Shown here piece after piece: positions 53,801 to 62,900 of a DNA stretch of 64,000 bases. How positions within the stretch are numbered: position 1 is the first letter of the stretch; every line of letters starts with the position of its first letter. The stretch is from Ophiodon elongatus. Lineage: Eukaryota > Chordata > Actinopteri > Perciformes > Hexagrammidae. The stretch is from assembly GCA_016806645.1 (NCBI GenBank), contig JACSYO010002159.1:10460827-10524826 (forward strand). The letters are read 5' to 3'. A program made the position numbers and the translations under genes. The notes beneath the pieces are model-generated. The model ran no database searches and was not told the DNA's origin. It saw only the letters and a list, made by a program, of their open reading frames with translations.

Positions 53801-56800
53801 AATCCTTAATGTATCCATAATGAGAATAATATGAGACTTGAATATATTTCTATTTTCGTAAAAGAAGGGTTGAATTTGTTCTTTAAATATTTGTGGTATG
53901 TGTGTTGTGTTAGATTTAGCTGTCGTCCCACATTCAGATAATGAATAATGAGATAATGAAAGTGAGAGTCCACTGCAGGGCTGAAATGATTAGTTGATTG
54001 GTGACAGAAAATAATAATTCAAAGTAATAGGCTGATTTCTTGCTGAGAGTTAACTGGTTAGATTAGAATTAGAATATCAATACCACTCACGTATGTACAG
54101 TACATTATACAGCAAGTGAAATTAATGGCAAGTCGTAAACGAGAGAAATTGATACTGCTGATTTCTGCTTCCTTTCTGTTTTTGTGAGTGGTCTTTTACA
54201 TTAATTGTGAAAACTAATCCACTGCTGGATATCATGTGAGGCAGCAAATTACACCATGAGCTTCATATACGTACGTTAATCACGTGTCATGTGTCGGGGC
54301 TTAAACAAATATGCAATATGCGCAATATGAGTAACGCCCGTCATGATATGAGGTTGCACCTTCTGTAATGCCAGCTCGGCCACTGGGATCTGATCGCTGC
54401 GCAGGCTTGAAACCGCTCCAAGTCAGCTGATTTTGGTCCAGCTGCTTATCTGTCACAATTGGGTTTGGTTCTTCACAGCTGGTTTCCAAGCCAGGGGATT
54501 AACTAATCAGAGCGGGATAAGTGCATATCACTCTCATCTGCCACTGTTTTATTTGGCACCCACTTTTTGTTTTGATTTCTGAGGCATAATTTTAATACTC
54601 TGGTCAAAAGGTTCACAATAAAGTAATGATCTGTTTATGAATACCAGCGACTTCCACATTGAATTACATTTGAGTGTGTCTGGATGTTTTTAGTTGTCTG
54701 TGATCACATTTACTAAGATTCACCAGACCGACACAGACAGGTAATGCTCATCGGCAGCAATTTATTACAGATCATTTCTGACTTTTTCATTGTAGAGACA
54801 GAATTACTGTACTTCTACTGGTGGCAGTGCTTCGTGTGGGCTCCTGCCCACGTAAACGTTGCCGCGGTCGCAGACGGTGCAGACAAAAGAAGAAGCTCAA
54901 TCCACCCAACACCCAAACTTTGGGAGGAACGAAGCTGTTTGGCCACAGTGATTGTTGAGGATGTTCTGGTCTCTTGCATGAAAATGTTGCTTGCTGGCAC
55001 GACGTGAACTTTGACTTTTCGTCTGGGATGATTTGAATGATCGCTTCAGTGGGCCAGACGTGTATGAACACTTATAAGACACCAACCCATCCAAACAACA
55101 CGTAAGAATGGTGATCCCATTAAACAGCCGCACACCCACCCTCATTTCTTCACGTTCCCCACGAAAGCAAAAAAAAAAACACATCACATGAAGACATGCT
55201 GCGATGTGACATCGAAGATTGGATTTCAGAGGATTTGTTGTGATAAGTCCCTCATGAAGCTTGTTTATTTCCCGCAGCCAATGTTTGCATCAACAGAGCA
55301 TTTTAAAGCCATGTGAGAAAAGGAACAGATTGTGTTGAATGAAACTACCCGGTTGAGACAGATGCACACACACACTTACTGCTGTGTCATAACCTTGGAG
55401 TGAGAAGATATTAAAACCAAAACTGCTGACGAACATCATTATGTAGCAGAATCCTCTGCACAGCCGTCTGCCGCGCGATTGCACCCATCCCAAAATATAT
55501 ACTATAGGTACTGGATATGGGCCAATAGTGGATTAAATGATGGATTATGAGTGGGAACTAATGATTCAACGGTACCATGATATGTTGCACACATTGATGG
55601 TATAAAGATACAGATGACTCTGTTATACACAACACATATTTATATATGTAAATGAATAGGGAAAAAAAAACATTTTTCAATAAGTGAATTAGGAATCAGT
55701 GTATTTTTTGTATGCATTATGTCACAGCCCAGCTAACTAACAAATATATACATTTATTAACCACAAAATGATCAAAACAAGTCAAACCAATAGATGGGAG
55801 GAATCGGTAAAGTGAGGTGTGCAGGGAGTGTTTGAGTGGGAATGTGCTGCAACAAGAGAAAGTAAAGCTGTGTGGTGAGAGATGTGCCCACTGAGGCTGC
55901 TGCTTTGGCTCACATGCATGAGGCCCACCAGGCCCAGGTGAGGCCCACCAGGCCCAGGTGAGGCCCACCAGGCCCAGGTGAGGCCCACCAGGCCCAGGTG
56001 TGGCCCACGGCGCTGATTACTCTCCAAAAGGTCTGCAGGCCTGAAGACAGTAAAGCAAACCAAACGCACCAAGCAGAGGGGTCGTCACAATCAGAAAGCT
56101 TGTGCATAGTTTTTTTTTAAACAAACACGGCAACATGCTGATATACATGAGTAAATATGTTAATGCAACAAAGCCGAATACTAGCTGAACTCTCAGAAAG
56201 AAAGAAAAAAAAAAAAAAATAGTAGAAAGTTATTTGATTTATCAATGTATTTATGTTAAATGATGGTAATATTGTTTCCTTTTTATATACAATATCTATG
56301 AGAGGTTGTGATAAGGACATAATATTCACAGTACACCCCTGCTGTAAAGTTGTTTGTTACAGTTGCTAAATAGTTCCCTAGTGTGTACTATGGTGGTGTA
56401 GTCGGCTTGTGTAACTTTCTAGTTTTACCCAGCCCTCTTGCACAGATGAGTGACTTGTGTGTAACTGTGCGGTTGTTTCGCAGATGAGCGACACGGCACC
56501 CTGAGGCTGAGCAACCTCACTAAAAGCATGTCGGGGAAGTACATATGCCGAGCCAGCAACACCGCGGGCTCCGACAGCTGCTCCATTAACCTGGAGGTTA
56601 TCACCTGTAAGCACACAGTATTTATACTCCGCTACACGCCCATTGTGTATTCCTCACGCTGCTGTGACTCCCATGAGGTGTTAATGCTGAACTGTGGTGC
56701 GTTTCCCAGCTTCCAATGCGGGCATGATTGCAGCAGCTACACTGGGCTCCATAGTGGGACTGGTGGCCATGGGGCTCTTCCTCATATTCATTCTGAGAAG

Positions 56801-58395
56801 GAGAGGGGACACTGAGGAGGAGATGGCCAACGAGATCAAGTGAGAGTTTAACTGTACACTGTAGGGTGGGCACTTTATTAGGTACACCTGAACCATCTGA
56901 TGCAATTTATTACTACAACAACCTTTCACGAGGTTTATTAGGTTACACTTTTGGTGACATTGAGATGTGTAAATTCAGTTCATGGTTAAAGGTGTTGTTG
57001 TACTGGACTACATTATACTCAGGTTGTTTATATTGTCCTCTATATTTACATATAAGAGGGGGGCAGCATATTAGAAACACCTCTGGATCTAATGCAGTCT
57101 AGTACAACACCACAAGCTATCAAAACTATCAAAACATAATTTAATTAACATATTTATGACAGTGTCAACAAAACCTGATCGTAAAAGTACTTTTGAGGAA
57201 GAAAAGTTGAATTGGATTGCATTAGATTGTACAAGTGTACCTAATAATGTGTGTGTGTGTGTGTGTGTAAATAATACGTTTATTTGCAGAGCTGGAAAGA
57301 GAATCAAATGTACATTTACTCAAGTAATGTACACAAGTTTTGAGATACTTGCGCTTTTCTTGAGTACTGCATATTTCTTGATACTTGAAGGCAAAAAAGA
57401 AGGAAGGAGTGAAGTGGCAATCATATTAAAGATCTTTATTTCTTTAGGGCACCACCAGCCAGAAGCATCAATCCATTGAATTCAATAAGTAGGGCGAGCA
57501 CTCACATTTTCTTCTCGCATTGTTCCATTTTTAAATCAAAAGCGACAGTCGATGCCTCTGCCTTTAATAATTATGATATTGAGTTGAGAATAATTTATTT
57601 CTTTTTTTTTTTAAGAAAAATCCTAACGAGTACTTTTACTTTTGATAGTTCCTTTTGCTGACATACATTCACATACAGGACTTTTATTTGAAAGTATATT
57701 TTGAATTGTTTAACGTATCTAAATATTTTTGCTCTCACGTATATTTTGTAATAAATACTGTATAACGTAATTTAAAAATCTGGAATGTACAAGTACTTTT
57801 TGTCAGACCTCGATGCGAGTGTAAAACACTGAAGCTGAATGTGTGTTGCCCTATTTCCTCATCGTCATTGTTGATTTTCCTCCTTTTCATTAATGATGAG
57901 ACTCTTCCTCTGCTCTCTGAACACAGGGAGGACGCTCAGGCGCCAAAGCGAGTGTCGTGGGCAAAAAGTAACACCGGCTCGGACATCATATCCAAGAATG
58001 GCACGCTGTCCTCCATCGCCACCAGCCCGCAACCCCGCGACCCCCTCCAGCCCAACTTCCACTACCCATACTCCCCCATATCGGCTTCAGACACCGGCTC
58101 GGTGATTAACGCCTACCAGCTGCGACCCGGAGAAGCCAGCACGCTACAGGGACTCCCCGGTTACAACGTCGGCGGCACCCCGTCTCGCAAACACAAGCGA
58201 CCCCCCAGCACAAACGGGGGCCCTCCGCAGCTTCTGAGGAGCCCCGTGGTCGCCATCCCCAACAGGACTGAGGCTCAGCCTCAGGTGCCACCTCCACTCA
58301 CTGTGTCCCCACAGATCAGCTCCTCCACCCTGACACGCATGGGAGCTGTAGCCGTCATGGTGCCTGCCCAGAGCCAAGCGGGCTCACTGGTGTAG
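21673..58395 (+). CDS. esam: Endothelial cell-selective adhesion molecule (ESAM), 7 coding exons, complete
   Basis: Single-pass immunoglobulin-superfamily adhesion protein of endothelial tight junctions and platelets. Coding exons: 21673-21727, 49679-49824, 51104-51305, 51723-51878, 56484-56606, 56710-56839, 57927-58395. All junctions are GT-AG and in frame, giving 426 aa (human 390). Signal peptide is about residues 1-19. The V-type Ig domain (about 25-134) has Trp57 and Cys115, but Ala43 stands where the B-strand Cys is expected. The C2-type domain (about 136-227) has Cys158, Trp171 and Cys208 plus an extra Cys142/Cys219 pair. Sequons are at N97, N103, N153 and N197. The membrane helix is about 234-256, followed by RRR. 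The long proline/serine-rich tail contains SKNGTLSS and ends VMVPAQSQAGSLV, a class I PDZ ligand, matching the human ESAM tail as I recall it. The related IGSF11 ends similarly, but the AWY motif, the FFAP motif and the KED-AP juxtamembrane stretch favour ESAM. Teleosts can have esama/esamb; I cannot tell which this is. Confidence 0.95.
22172..22204. repeat. (CTC)n trinucleotide repeat
   Basis: About ten CTC units in esam intron 1. Confidence 0.9.
24863..24946. repeat. (TG)n microsatellite, about 42 units
   Basis: The longest uninterrupted dinucleotide tract in the window, in esam intron 1. Confidence 0.95.
25970..26190 (+). repeat. LINE-like (L2/CR1-type 3' region) fragment
   Basis: Contains gatcccagctgacattgggc, gaggcggggtacagcctg, cagtcaatcacagggctgac and cattcacacccacgggg. 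These are landmarks of a very abundant teleost repeat that I believe derives from the 3' part of an L2-like LINE. Later landmarks (cacgcaggcaccaggagaac) are present but diverged. It lies in esam intron 1. Confidence 0.6.
28455..28487. repeat. (TTCC)n tetranucleotide repeat
   Basis: About eight TTCC units in esam intron 1. Confidence 0.88.
28575..28870 (+). repeat. Dispersed repeat family C, 5' part with internal hairpin
   Basis: actgctttggtttagactga, attggatggattgccatgac and attcatggtcccta are typical of the 5' half of this family. An inverted repeat of 16 bp (28804-28819 with 28829-28844) around agcatgctagc-type sequence lies at the end. Confidence 0.55.
29240..29330 (+). repeat. End of a hAT-like dispersed repeat
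   Basis: gggatgcaccgatccaactt, then ttcagtttgacc. The phrase gggatgcaccgat is a familiar end of a fish/vertebrate dispersed element. The remainder is diverged. Confidence 0.4.
31389..31436 (+). repeat. LINE-like 3' tail fragment with ATGG repeat
   Basis: Reads gcgaccctaaaaaggataag, then cggtttggataatggatgga, the terminal part of the same abundant teleost repeat family that is represented at 25970. Confidence 0.55.
32740..32960 (+). repeat. Dispersed repeat family A, copy 4
   Basis: tttggtctctaccgcctcca, gttcaccagcgagttgctat, gtttggtgctgaacaggtag and tgcacagtagg parallel the copy at 2735. Confidence 0.5.
36345..36715 (+). repeat. Dispersed repeat with atcggtatcgg-type motifs
   Basis: Many degenerate copies of ggatcgg/gtatcgg (tgctggatcgggtatttgc, tgctggatcggtactgcaca, ctggtatcggatc, cgtatcggctc, aggtatcggactt) as seen in hAT-related fish repeats. 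A short open frame across it (36354-36563) has no recognisable product. Confidence 0.4.
37020..37061. repeat. Perfect 15-bp inverted repeat with 12-base loop
   Basis: aagatggcttactgc (37020-37034) and its exact reverse complement (37047-37061) flank gatttgaaaatt. The stem would be stable as RNA or DNA. Confidence 0.85.
37800..37997 (+). mobile_element. tRNA-derived SINE copy
   Basis: A degenerate tRNA-like head with a B-box-like ccggtttaagccc near 37853 is followed by a body containing cttgccaggctgctctcctg and a tail reading aatttccctacagggatcaataaag. That tail is typical of teleost SINEs mobilised by a partner LINE. It lies in esam intron 1. Confidence 0.6.
38330..38740 (+). repeat. LTR-like or promoter-like block with CCAAT boxes, TATA-like box and AATAAA
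   Basis: Three ccaatca boxes (38389, 38419, 38525), a TATA-like ttttaaataggt at 38444, and a poly(A)-type aataaa at 38720 fall within 400 bp. That arrangement resembles a solo LTR or a processed promoter fragment. A short proline-rich open frame (38476-38721) is not recognisable. No flanking target duplication was found by eye. It lies in esam intron 1. Confidence 0.3.
40650..40860 (-). repeat. Dispersed repeat family A, copy 5 (distal part only)
   Basis: tatggttttggttcattccc and accactctcagcagcgttg match the distal part of the copy at 19720. The proximal part is missing. Confidence 0.4.
41061..41225 (+). repeat. Dispersed repeat family B, copy 2 (diverged)
   Basis: tgagttagatgagacgattt, tactactcccatg, ggttagctcagctattccc and ggggagaaacagttagcc follow the same motif order as the copy at 10471. 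Confidence 0.5.
41351..41396 (+). repeat. LINE-like 3' tail fragment with ATGG repeat
   Basis: Reads ggccctcaacaggaaaagcg, then gttcaagataattgatggat: a diverged second copy of the tail seen at 31389. Confidence 0.45.
43314..43387. repeat. (CG)n-(TG)n compound alternating tract
   Basis: About 11 CG units (43314-43335) pass directly into about 21 TG units with one CG interruption. Alternating purine-pyrimidine of this length is a classic Z-DNA-forming sequence. A CpG run this long surviving in AT-rich intron DNA is unusual. Confidence 0.9.
44300..44465. repeat. MITE-like repeat (ggctacatccacacta type)
   Basis: ggctacatccacactaacac, gtttccgtttaaaccc and tctgtccacacagg belong to a common fish element with facing atccacac/gtccacac blocks. 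Ends are not clear enough to fix borders. Confidence 0.4.
45731..45795. repeat. (CA)n microsatellite, about 32 units
   Basis: An uninterrupted CA tract in esam intron 1. Confidence 0.95.
46475..46760 (+). repeat. Dispersed repeat family C, longest copy
   Basis: Motif order: cacactgaaatatctaatc, caggatgaattg, gatcctctgac, ccaatactttggtttatgac, gtgctaattagcaaatgtta, gcatgctaacacac. This is a high-copy percomorph interspersed repeat of uncertain class. Copies at 16375 and 28575 carry overlapping subsets. Confidence 0.6.
50585..50619. repeat. (TG)n microsatellite, esam intron 2
   Basis: About 17 TG units between exons 2 and 3. Confidence 0.93.
50809..50934. repeat. AT-rich self-complementary tract, esam intron 2
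   Basis: Alternating TA with embedded gtagatatat and atatctacat blocks that are reverse complements of each other, so the 125-base stretch can fold back on itself. It is a likely cruciform-prone and assembly-error-prone site about 170 bp before exon 3. Confidence 0.85.
52560..52843 (+). other. Candidate alternative terminal exon of esam (speculative)
   Basis: Within esam intron 4, the sequence tgtttatgtgcag at 52548-52560 could act as an acceptor. Joined to exon 4 (which ends in phase 1), it continues in frame for 94 codons to TAG at 52841-52843. The ORF runs through HLPAVPDTLHADN and ends in a Ser/Thr-rich stretch plus the hydrophobic end HAVLLYASIVVCVIW, resembling a GPI-attachment signal or a short membrane anchor. 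The result would keep the V domain but lack the second half of the C2 domain and the PDZ tail. No homologue was recognised and no good AATAAA follows closely, so chance is quite possible. Confidence 0.18.
55921..56008. repeat. Minisatellite, 20-bp unit, 4.4 copies, in esam intron 4
   Basis: Four perfect copies of aggcccaccaggcccaggtg (55921-56000) plus a partial fifth that starts with t instead of a. The unit contains caggtg, an E-box and a donor-like cag-gtg. Confidence 0.92.
56871..57251. mobile_element. Non-autonomous DNA transposon (MITE), about 380 bp, in esam intron 6
   Basis: The left end CACTTTATTAGGTACAC (56871-56887) is matched in inverted orientation at 57235-57251 with one mismatch. 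The inverted match continues to about 36 bp (56871-56906 with 57216-57251) with several mismatches. The interior is AT-rich and non-coding. Ends reading TTATTAGGTACACCTG are well known in fish DNA transposons. The right end runs into a (TG)n tract, so a target-site duplication cannot be read. Confidence 0.75.
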
Positions 58396-58619
58396 GCCGG
58401 GCGGAGGACAGTGGTCACGGGTGGAGGGAACGTATGCCTTGAAAAGGAAAGCACCTTCTCCACGAACGCCTGAACGGTTATGAGAGAAGACGACGTCTCG
58501 CAGGTCCCTTCGGTTTGATCATTTCAGTTTCTTTTTGTAAGAAATATATTTTTATTCCCACTCTTTGAAAGAGATTTTCAAAATGATATCCAATAACTTT
58601 ATGATTTTTAGGCTACATA

Positions 58620-58625
58620 AATAAA
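58620..58625 (+). terminator. esam: Alternative proximal poly(A) signal of esam
   Basis: AATAAA 225 bp after the stop codon, in AT-rich sequence with a GT-containing stretch after it. Use of this site would give a short 3' UTR. Confidence 0.35.
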
Positions 58626-59228
58626 ACTCTGTACAGTGTCTGGATACTGTAAAACCATAACTAATAGTTTGTTTAGAGTTTTGCAAAAATATAATGCTTT
58701 GGACATTTGTATAACAACTAAACTAAATATATACACTTTTATATTTCCATTTGTATGGATCACTTTTCAGTCACTTCTCTCAGGCAAACTGCACTAGTTC
58801 AAAACCACAGTTCAGGTATTTCAACTTTCATTTTATCGCTTTCTTTGACCAACTTCTGTTCACGCAAAGGGTTGTTTTATTTCACCTGCTGCAACAGCAC
58901 CAGTATGGTTCCATGACATCGATGTCTGCTGAGAGAACGTTTATGAGTATATTGCCTGTTATGGTAGTTGGAATGTAACCGAAATAGTGTTGAAGTTAAT
59001 GGTTTCTTACTATTTTGTTCAAAGGTGCTTGGTATAACACGATATATTTACTGTAAACATGCGAGGCCATTATCCGATGGGATGATAGTCGACCAACCCT
59101 CCTGCTGATGGTCTTTTTTGTTTTCTTGAAAGTAAACTAAACTCTGGAAATAATGTGTTGGTGAGTTATTGAGGCTGAAAGGCTACATGTAGCACTTTTA
59201 ATGCAGTTTTGATTGTTGATAATTTTTC

Positions 59229-59234
59229 AATAAA
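59229..59234 (+). terminator. esam: Poly(A) signal, distal, of esam
   Basis: AATAAA followed by the GT-rich stretch gtgttctggagtgtttgag, the expected downstream element. This would give a 3' UTR of about 0.85 kb. It is the better of two candidates. Confidence 0.6.
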
Positions 59235-59366
59235 GTGTTCTGGAGTGTTTGAGTGAAGCAAGACTGACCCATCACTTCACTTATTACTCATGCAAACAAT
59301 TTGTATAAAATGTACATCATTCCCAGTTTAGTGAGATTCAGGCCGCCAAAACAAAAAAGGGGCACA

Positions 59367-59372
59367 TTTATT
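59367..59372 (-). terminator. acad8: Candidate poly(A) signal of acad8
   Basis: AATAAA on the minus strand, about 530 bp after the acad8 stop codon. A second minus-strand AATAAA lies at 59583-59578. Both keep acad8 from running into esam coding sequence. Confidence 0.45.
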
Positions 59373-59900
59373 TTACGAAAGCTGATATTTAATTTTGGAG
59401 TGTTACATTTCAAATACATAACCCATATATTTCTATCTGTGGCAGTACACACGTCATGTAGGGTAACAATACAGTAACCATGAATATAAATACGCTCTAA
59501 AAGGCCACTTTAGGCACAGAGCTGCTGAGACAGCATGTGGTATAGATATGTAATATACAGTCGGGCAACCATTCCCTTTTATTAACACTGACGGTGTTAA
59601 ATCCGTTAAGCAATGGTTTGGATCCACACAAGGAGCCTCACATTAAAAAGGTTTAGATTAAAAAACAAAAACAAAACTTTTCTAAACTATTCTTAGATAA
59701 TCATGATTTTGTGGATTTACATGCCGCTAAAAATTAAACAATTATTCTAGAAAAACCTACGTTTTACTGACTGCTTTACCCCAAATCCTACGATGCGGGG
59801 GGCATTTCAGGAAACCAGTCACACAGTAACGAACCAGAGCTGAAGACCATTACAATATGGTCAGTACTGAAGTCACTAGAAGAACCGGGGGAAAGACTCA

Positions 59901-62900
59901 TCATGACTCTGTCAGCAGATTTCGGGAAATGATCATCCTCATCACCTCATTAGTACCTTTAGGGGAAACAAAATGAGAATAAAAAAAAAAAAAGTGTCAC
60001 AAACTGTAATTGTTACAAAAACAAGCATGACAGCTGCCTAAAATATAAGAGAATCATATTCAATCTGATGCACAAGACCGAGGCAGGAGGACCCGGTTAG
60101 AAAGCCTCACCCTCGAGGATCTGATGTACTCTGATGTCTCGGACAAACTGCTGCACTGCGTAGTCTTTGAGGTAACCGTAACCACCGTGCATCTGAAGGG
60201 CCTGGTTGCAGATCTGTTGAGTGAGGAAAGGCGGTAATATAGAAACGCTCTTTCTCTAAACGCTTACTGCTCAGCATTACTCACGTTAAAGCACTCGTCT
60301 GTGGCAAAGAGTTTGGCCATGGAGCAGAGAGACACGGCTTCAGGCCGGTTCTCCTGCAGCGCGGTTGCAGCTTCACGCACCAAAAGGCGAGACGCCACCA
60401 ACTTGGTGGCCATTTCTGCCAGCATGAACTGAAGATACTACACACACACATACACACACACACATACACACACACAAATACGGATACAGACCGGGAGAGA
60501 AGGAAGGATGGATTCAAGACGACTGGCAGACAACAGAGTCTAAATACTTTGCATCTAGGATCCTCGTACGAGCTCCTTACCTGGTTGTTGGCGAGCGTCT
60601 CTCCAAACTGCTTGCGCACCAGCAGGTGATCCGTCGCCAGCCGTACACAGGCATGAGCCGCCCCGAGGGAGCAGGACGCTGTTGGAAGAGGGTTTGTATA
60701 AAAGCTGGTGCTGGTGAAGCAACTGACGGTGGGGTGGAAAGCTCTTAACTTTTTGCAACAAGGTTGAGTGTATTGACTCGAACAAAGATGCGTTTTACTA
60801 CTTTTGAATGACGTTTTTAAGAAAAAAAAGAAAAAAAAAGAAGAAGGTGTAATTTCTTACATGGTCCCTCTTTAACATTTAAGCACCTTCGAGACTTCCA
60901 CTTTGTAAACAATATGCACATAAATTATACACAAATCTGTTGCCAAAAGGCTCGTTCCACCCTGCTTAGAAGACCGACTCGCTTCAGTTTACAAAATAAT
61001 TACATCTGCAGAAAAAGCCGTATTTTGATTAAATAATTTCTATAAATCAGTGCGATTCCAATCATTTTCTCTCGCTATGGGAATACATTACATATCTGGG
61101 AAATCATTAATTATTGTACAGTACACTTGAACAGTGTTTTCCTCCTCACCAATATTAATTCTGCCTCCATTCAGGCCTTTCATGGCCATGTTGAATCCTT
61201 GCCCTTCCGCACCAAGCCGGTTGGTCACTGGAACGGCACAGTCCTCCAATATCACGGCCCTGGTCGGCTGGGAGTTCCAACCAACCTGGGGAGCAGATGG
61301 GGGAAGATAGCCGAGTGACCGTGACTTACTTCTGCCATCTAGTGGTTACCTGCCAGCACTACCTCGAGGGCGAAACGATTCAATTCAACAACGGTGAACT
61401 CTTCTACCTTCTTTTCTTTTTTGCCAAAACTGAGGCCCGGGGTTCCTTTCTCCACCACCAGGCAGGAGATGCCTTTGGCTCCTTTGGCTCCCGTTCTGCA
61501 CATCACAATATAGACGTCCGTGTCCCCCCCTCCGCTGATGAAGGCCTGAAAGGACACGAAGAGAGACGAGATATGTTACGGGCTCACTGTGTAAAGAGAG
61601 TATTTACAGAGACATAGGCCCCCAAAAGGTCTGCAATTACCTTCGAACCATTCAAGATGTAATGGTCACCTTTCAGCTGGGCCGTGGTCAGAAGTGAGGC
61701 AGCGTCGCTGCCGCTGCCTGGAGTCGCCGATCACAGGTTTAATAGGTTGCAGTGCACACATGCAGAGAGCAACATAGCAATTTATGAATATATTACACAG
61801 AAAAAAACAAAAAAAAACAAAACTCTTTAAGAAAATAATTTCCCTTGCCTTATTCAATCTTTGCCACATAAAAGACTGACCTGGTTCAGTGAGACAATAG
61901 GAAGCAAACTTCTCCATCGAACAGAGATCTGGACAGAACCTCTCCCTCTGCTCCGTGTTGCCAAAGGTGTCGATCATCCAGGCGCACATGCTGCAAAGAA
62001 AGGAGCACACTGCGAATTTGCATACAAATATATAGAAAATATATGTCACCGCCATCATTATAGTGCCCATTATAGTGGAAAGTTGTCACAATTGAGTTAA
62101 TTTAGCTATTTATTTATTTTAAGATCAAAAAGCATAGAACCAAATACATCCGCGAAAGAAAAAGAAAAAGTCTAATTGATCTTTGATTTGAAGAAAATCC
62201 TCACCGGTATGGATGAATTGCCAAACACATCACTGTTTTCTACTATATGTAGTTTGGACTTATTGAAGAGTAAGCTTCTAATAGACTCAGTCACAAAACG
62301 GACAACTGATCTGGCAAATTTGGTTATTTGGGCCATAAATAACCAGCCTCAAGTCAAAAACAAAATCCATTCAAGCAACCAAATAATGAATCTTTCCATC
62401 TTGTTGTAATTGCAGGTACGTGGCATTAAATGTGATATTAGGGGTCTGTACTTGTGGATACTGATGTAAGCTGTGGTGCTGACACATCCTGTGGACAAGG
62501 CCTCAAAGATGACGGATGTGTCCAGCCGAGAAAGACCCGTTCCTCCAACATCCGGCTGGACGTAGATCCCTCCAAACCCCAACTGGGCCGCCTTCCGCAT
62601 GGTCTCTGTTGGAAAGATTTCCTGGGGGAGAAAACAAATCAACATACCTAAAGTTGATAATGTTACGCTAAAATCAAGCTCATTGCACATATAATTGATC
62701 TAATACCAGGATCAGGTAAGAGAAAGGTCACCAAGATACACCGGTGCTTCAAGGTAATGGACGACGTGGATGCAGAGGTGCCTCCTATCGAGCCAATCCT
62801 TTGAAAATGACTGACAAGTTTAGCTCCATCACACCTTTTCGTCCCACTCTGCCATGTGTGGAGCCATTTCATTGGCTGCAAAGTTAAAAGCCACTTCTTG

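Noticed and set aside
54787..55187. Overlapping minus-strand frames of 61-96 residues
   Set aside because: Several frames open at once, no conserved domain, and they lie inside esam intron 4 on the opposite strand.
55717..56107. Minus-strand frames with repeated WAWWASPGPGG-type peptides
   Set aside because: They are translations of the 20-bp minisatellite at 55921.
57841..57926. Upstream extension of the esam exon 7 frame
   Set aside because: A clear acceptor (acacag) at 57921-57926 restores the conserved IKEDA junction. The earlier residues are intron.
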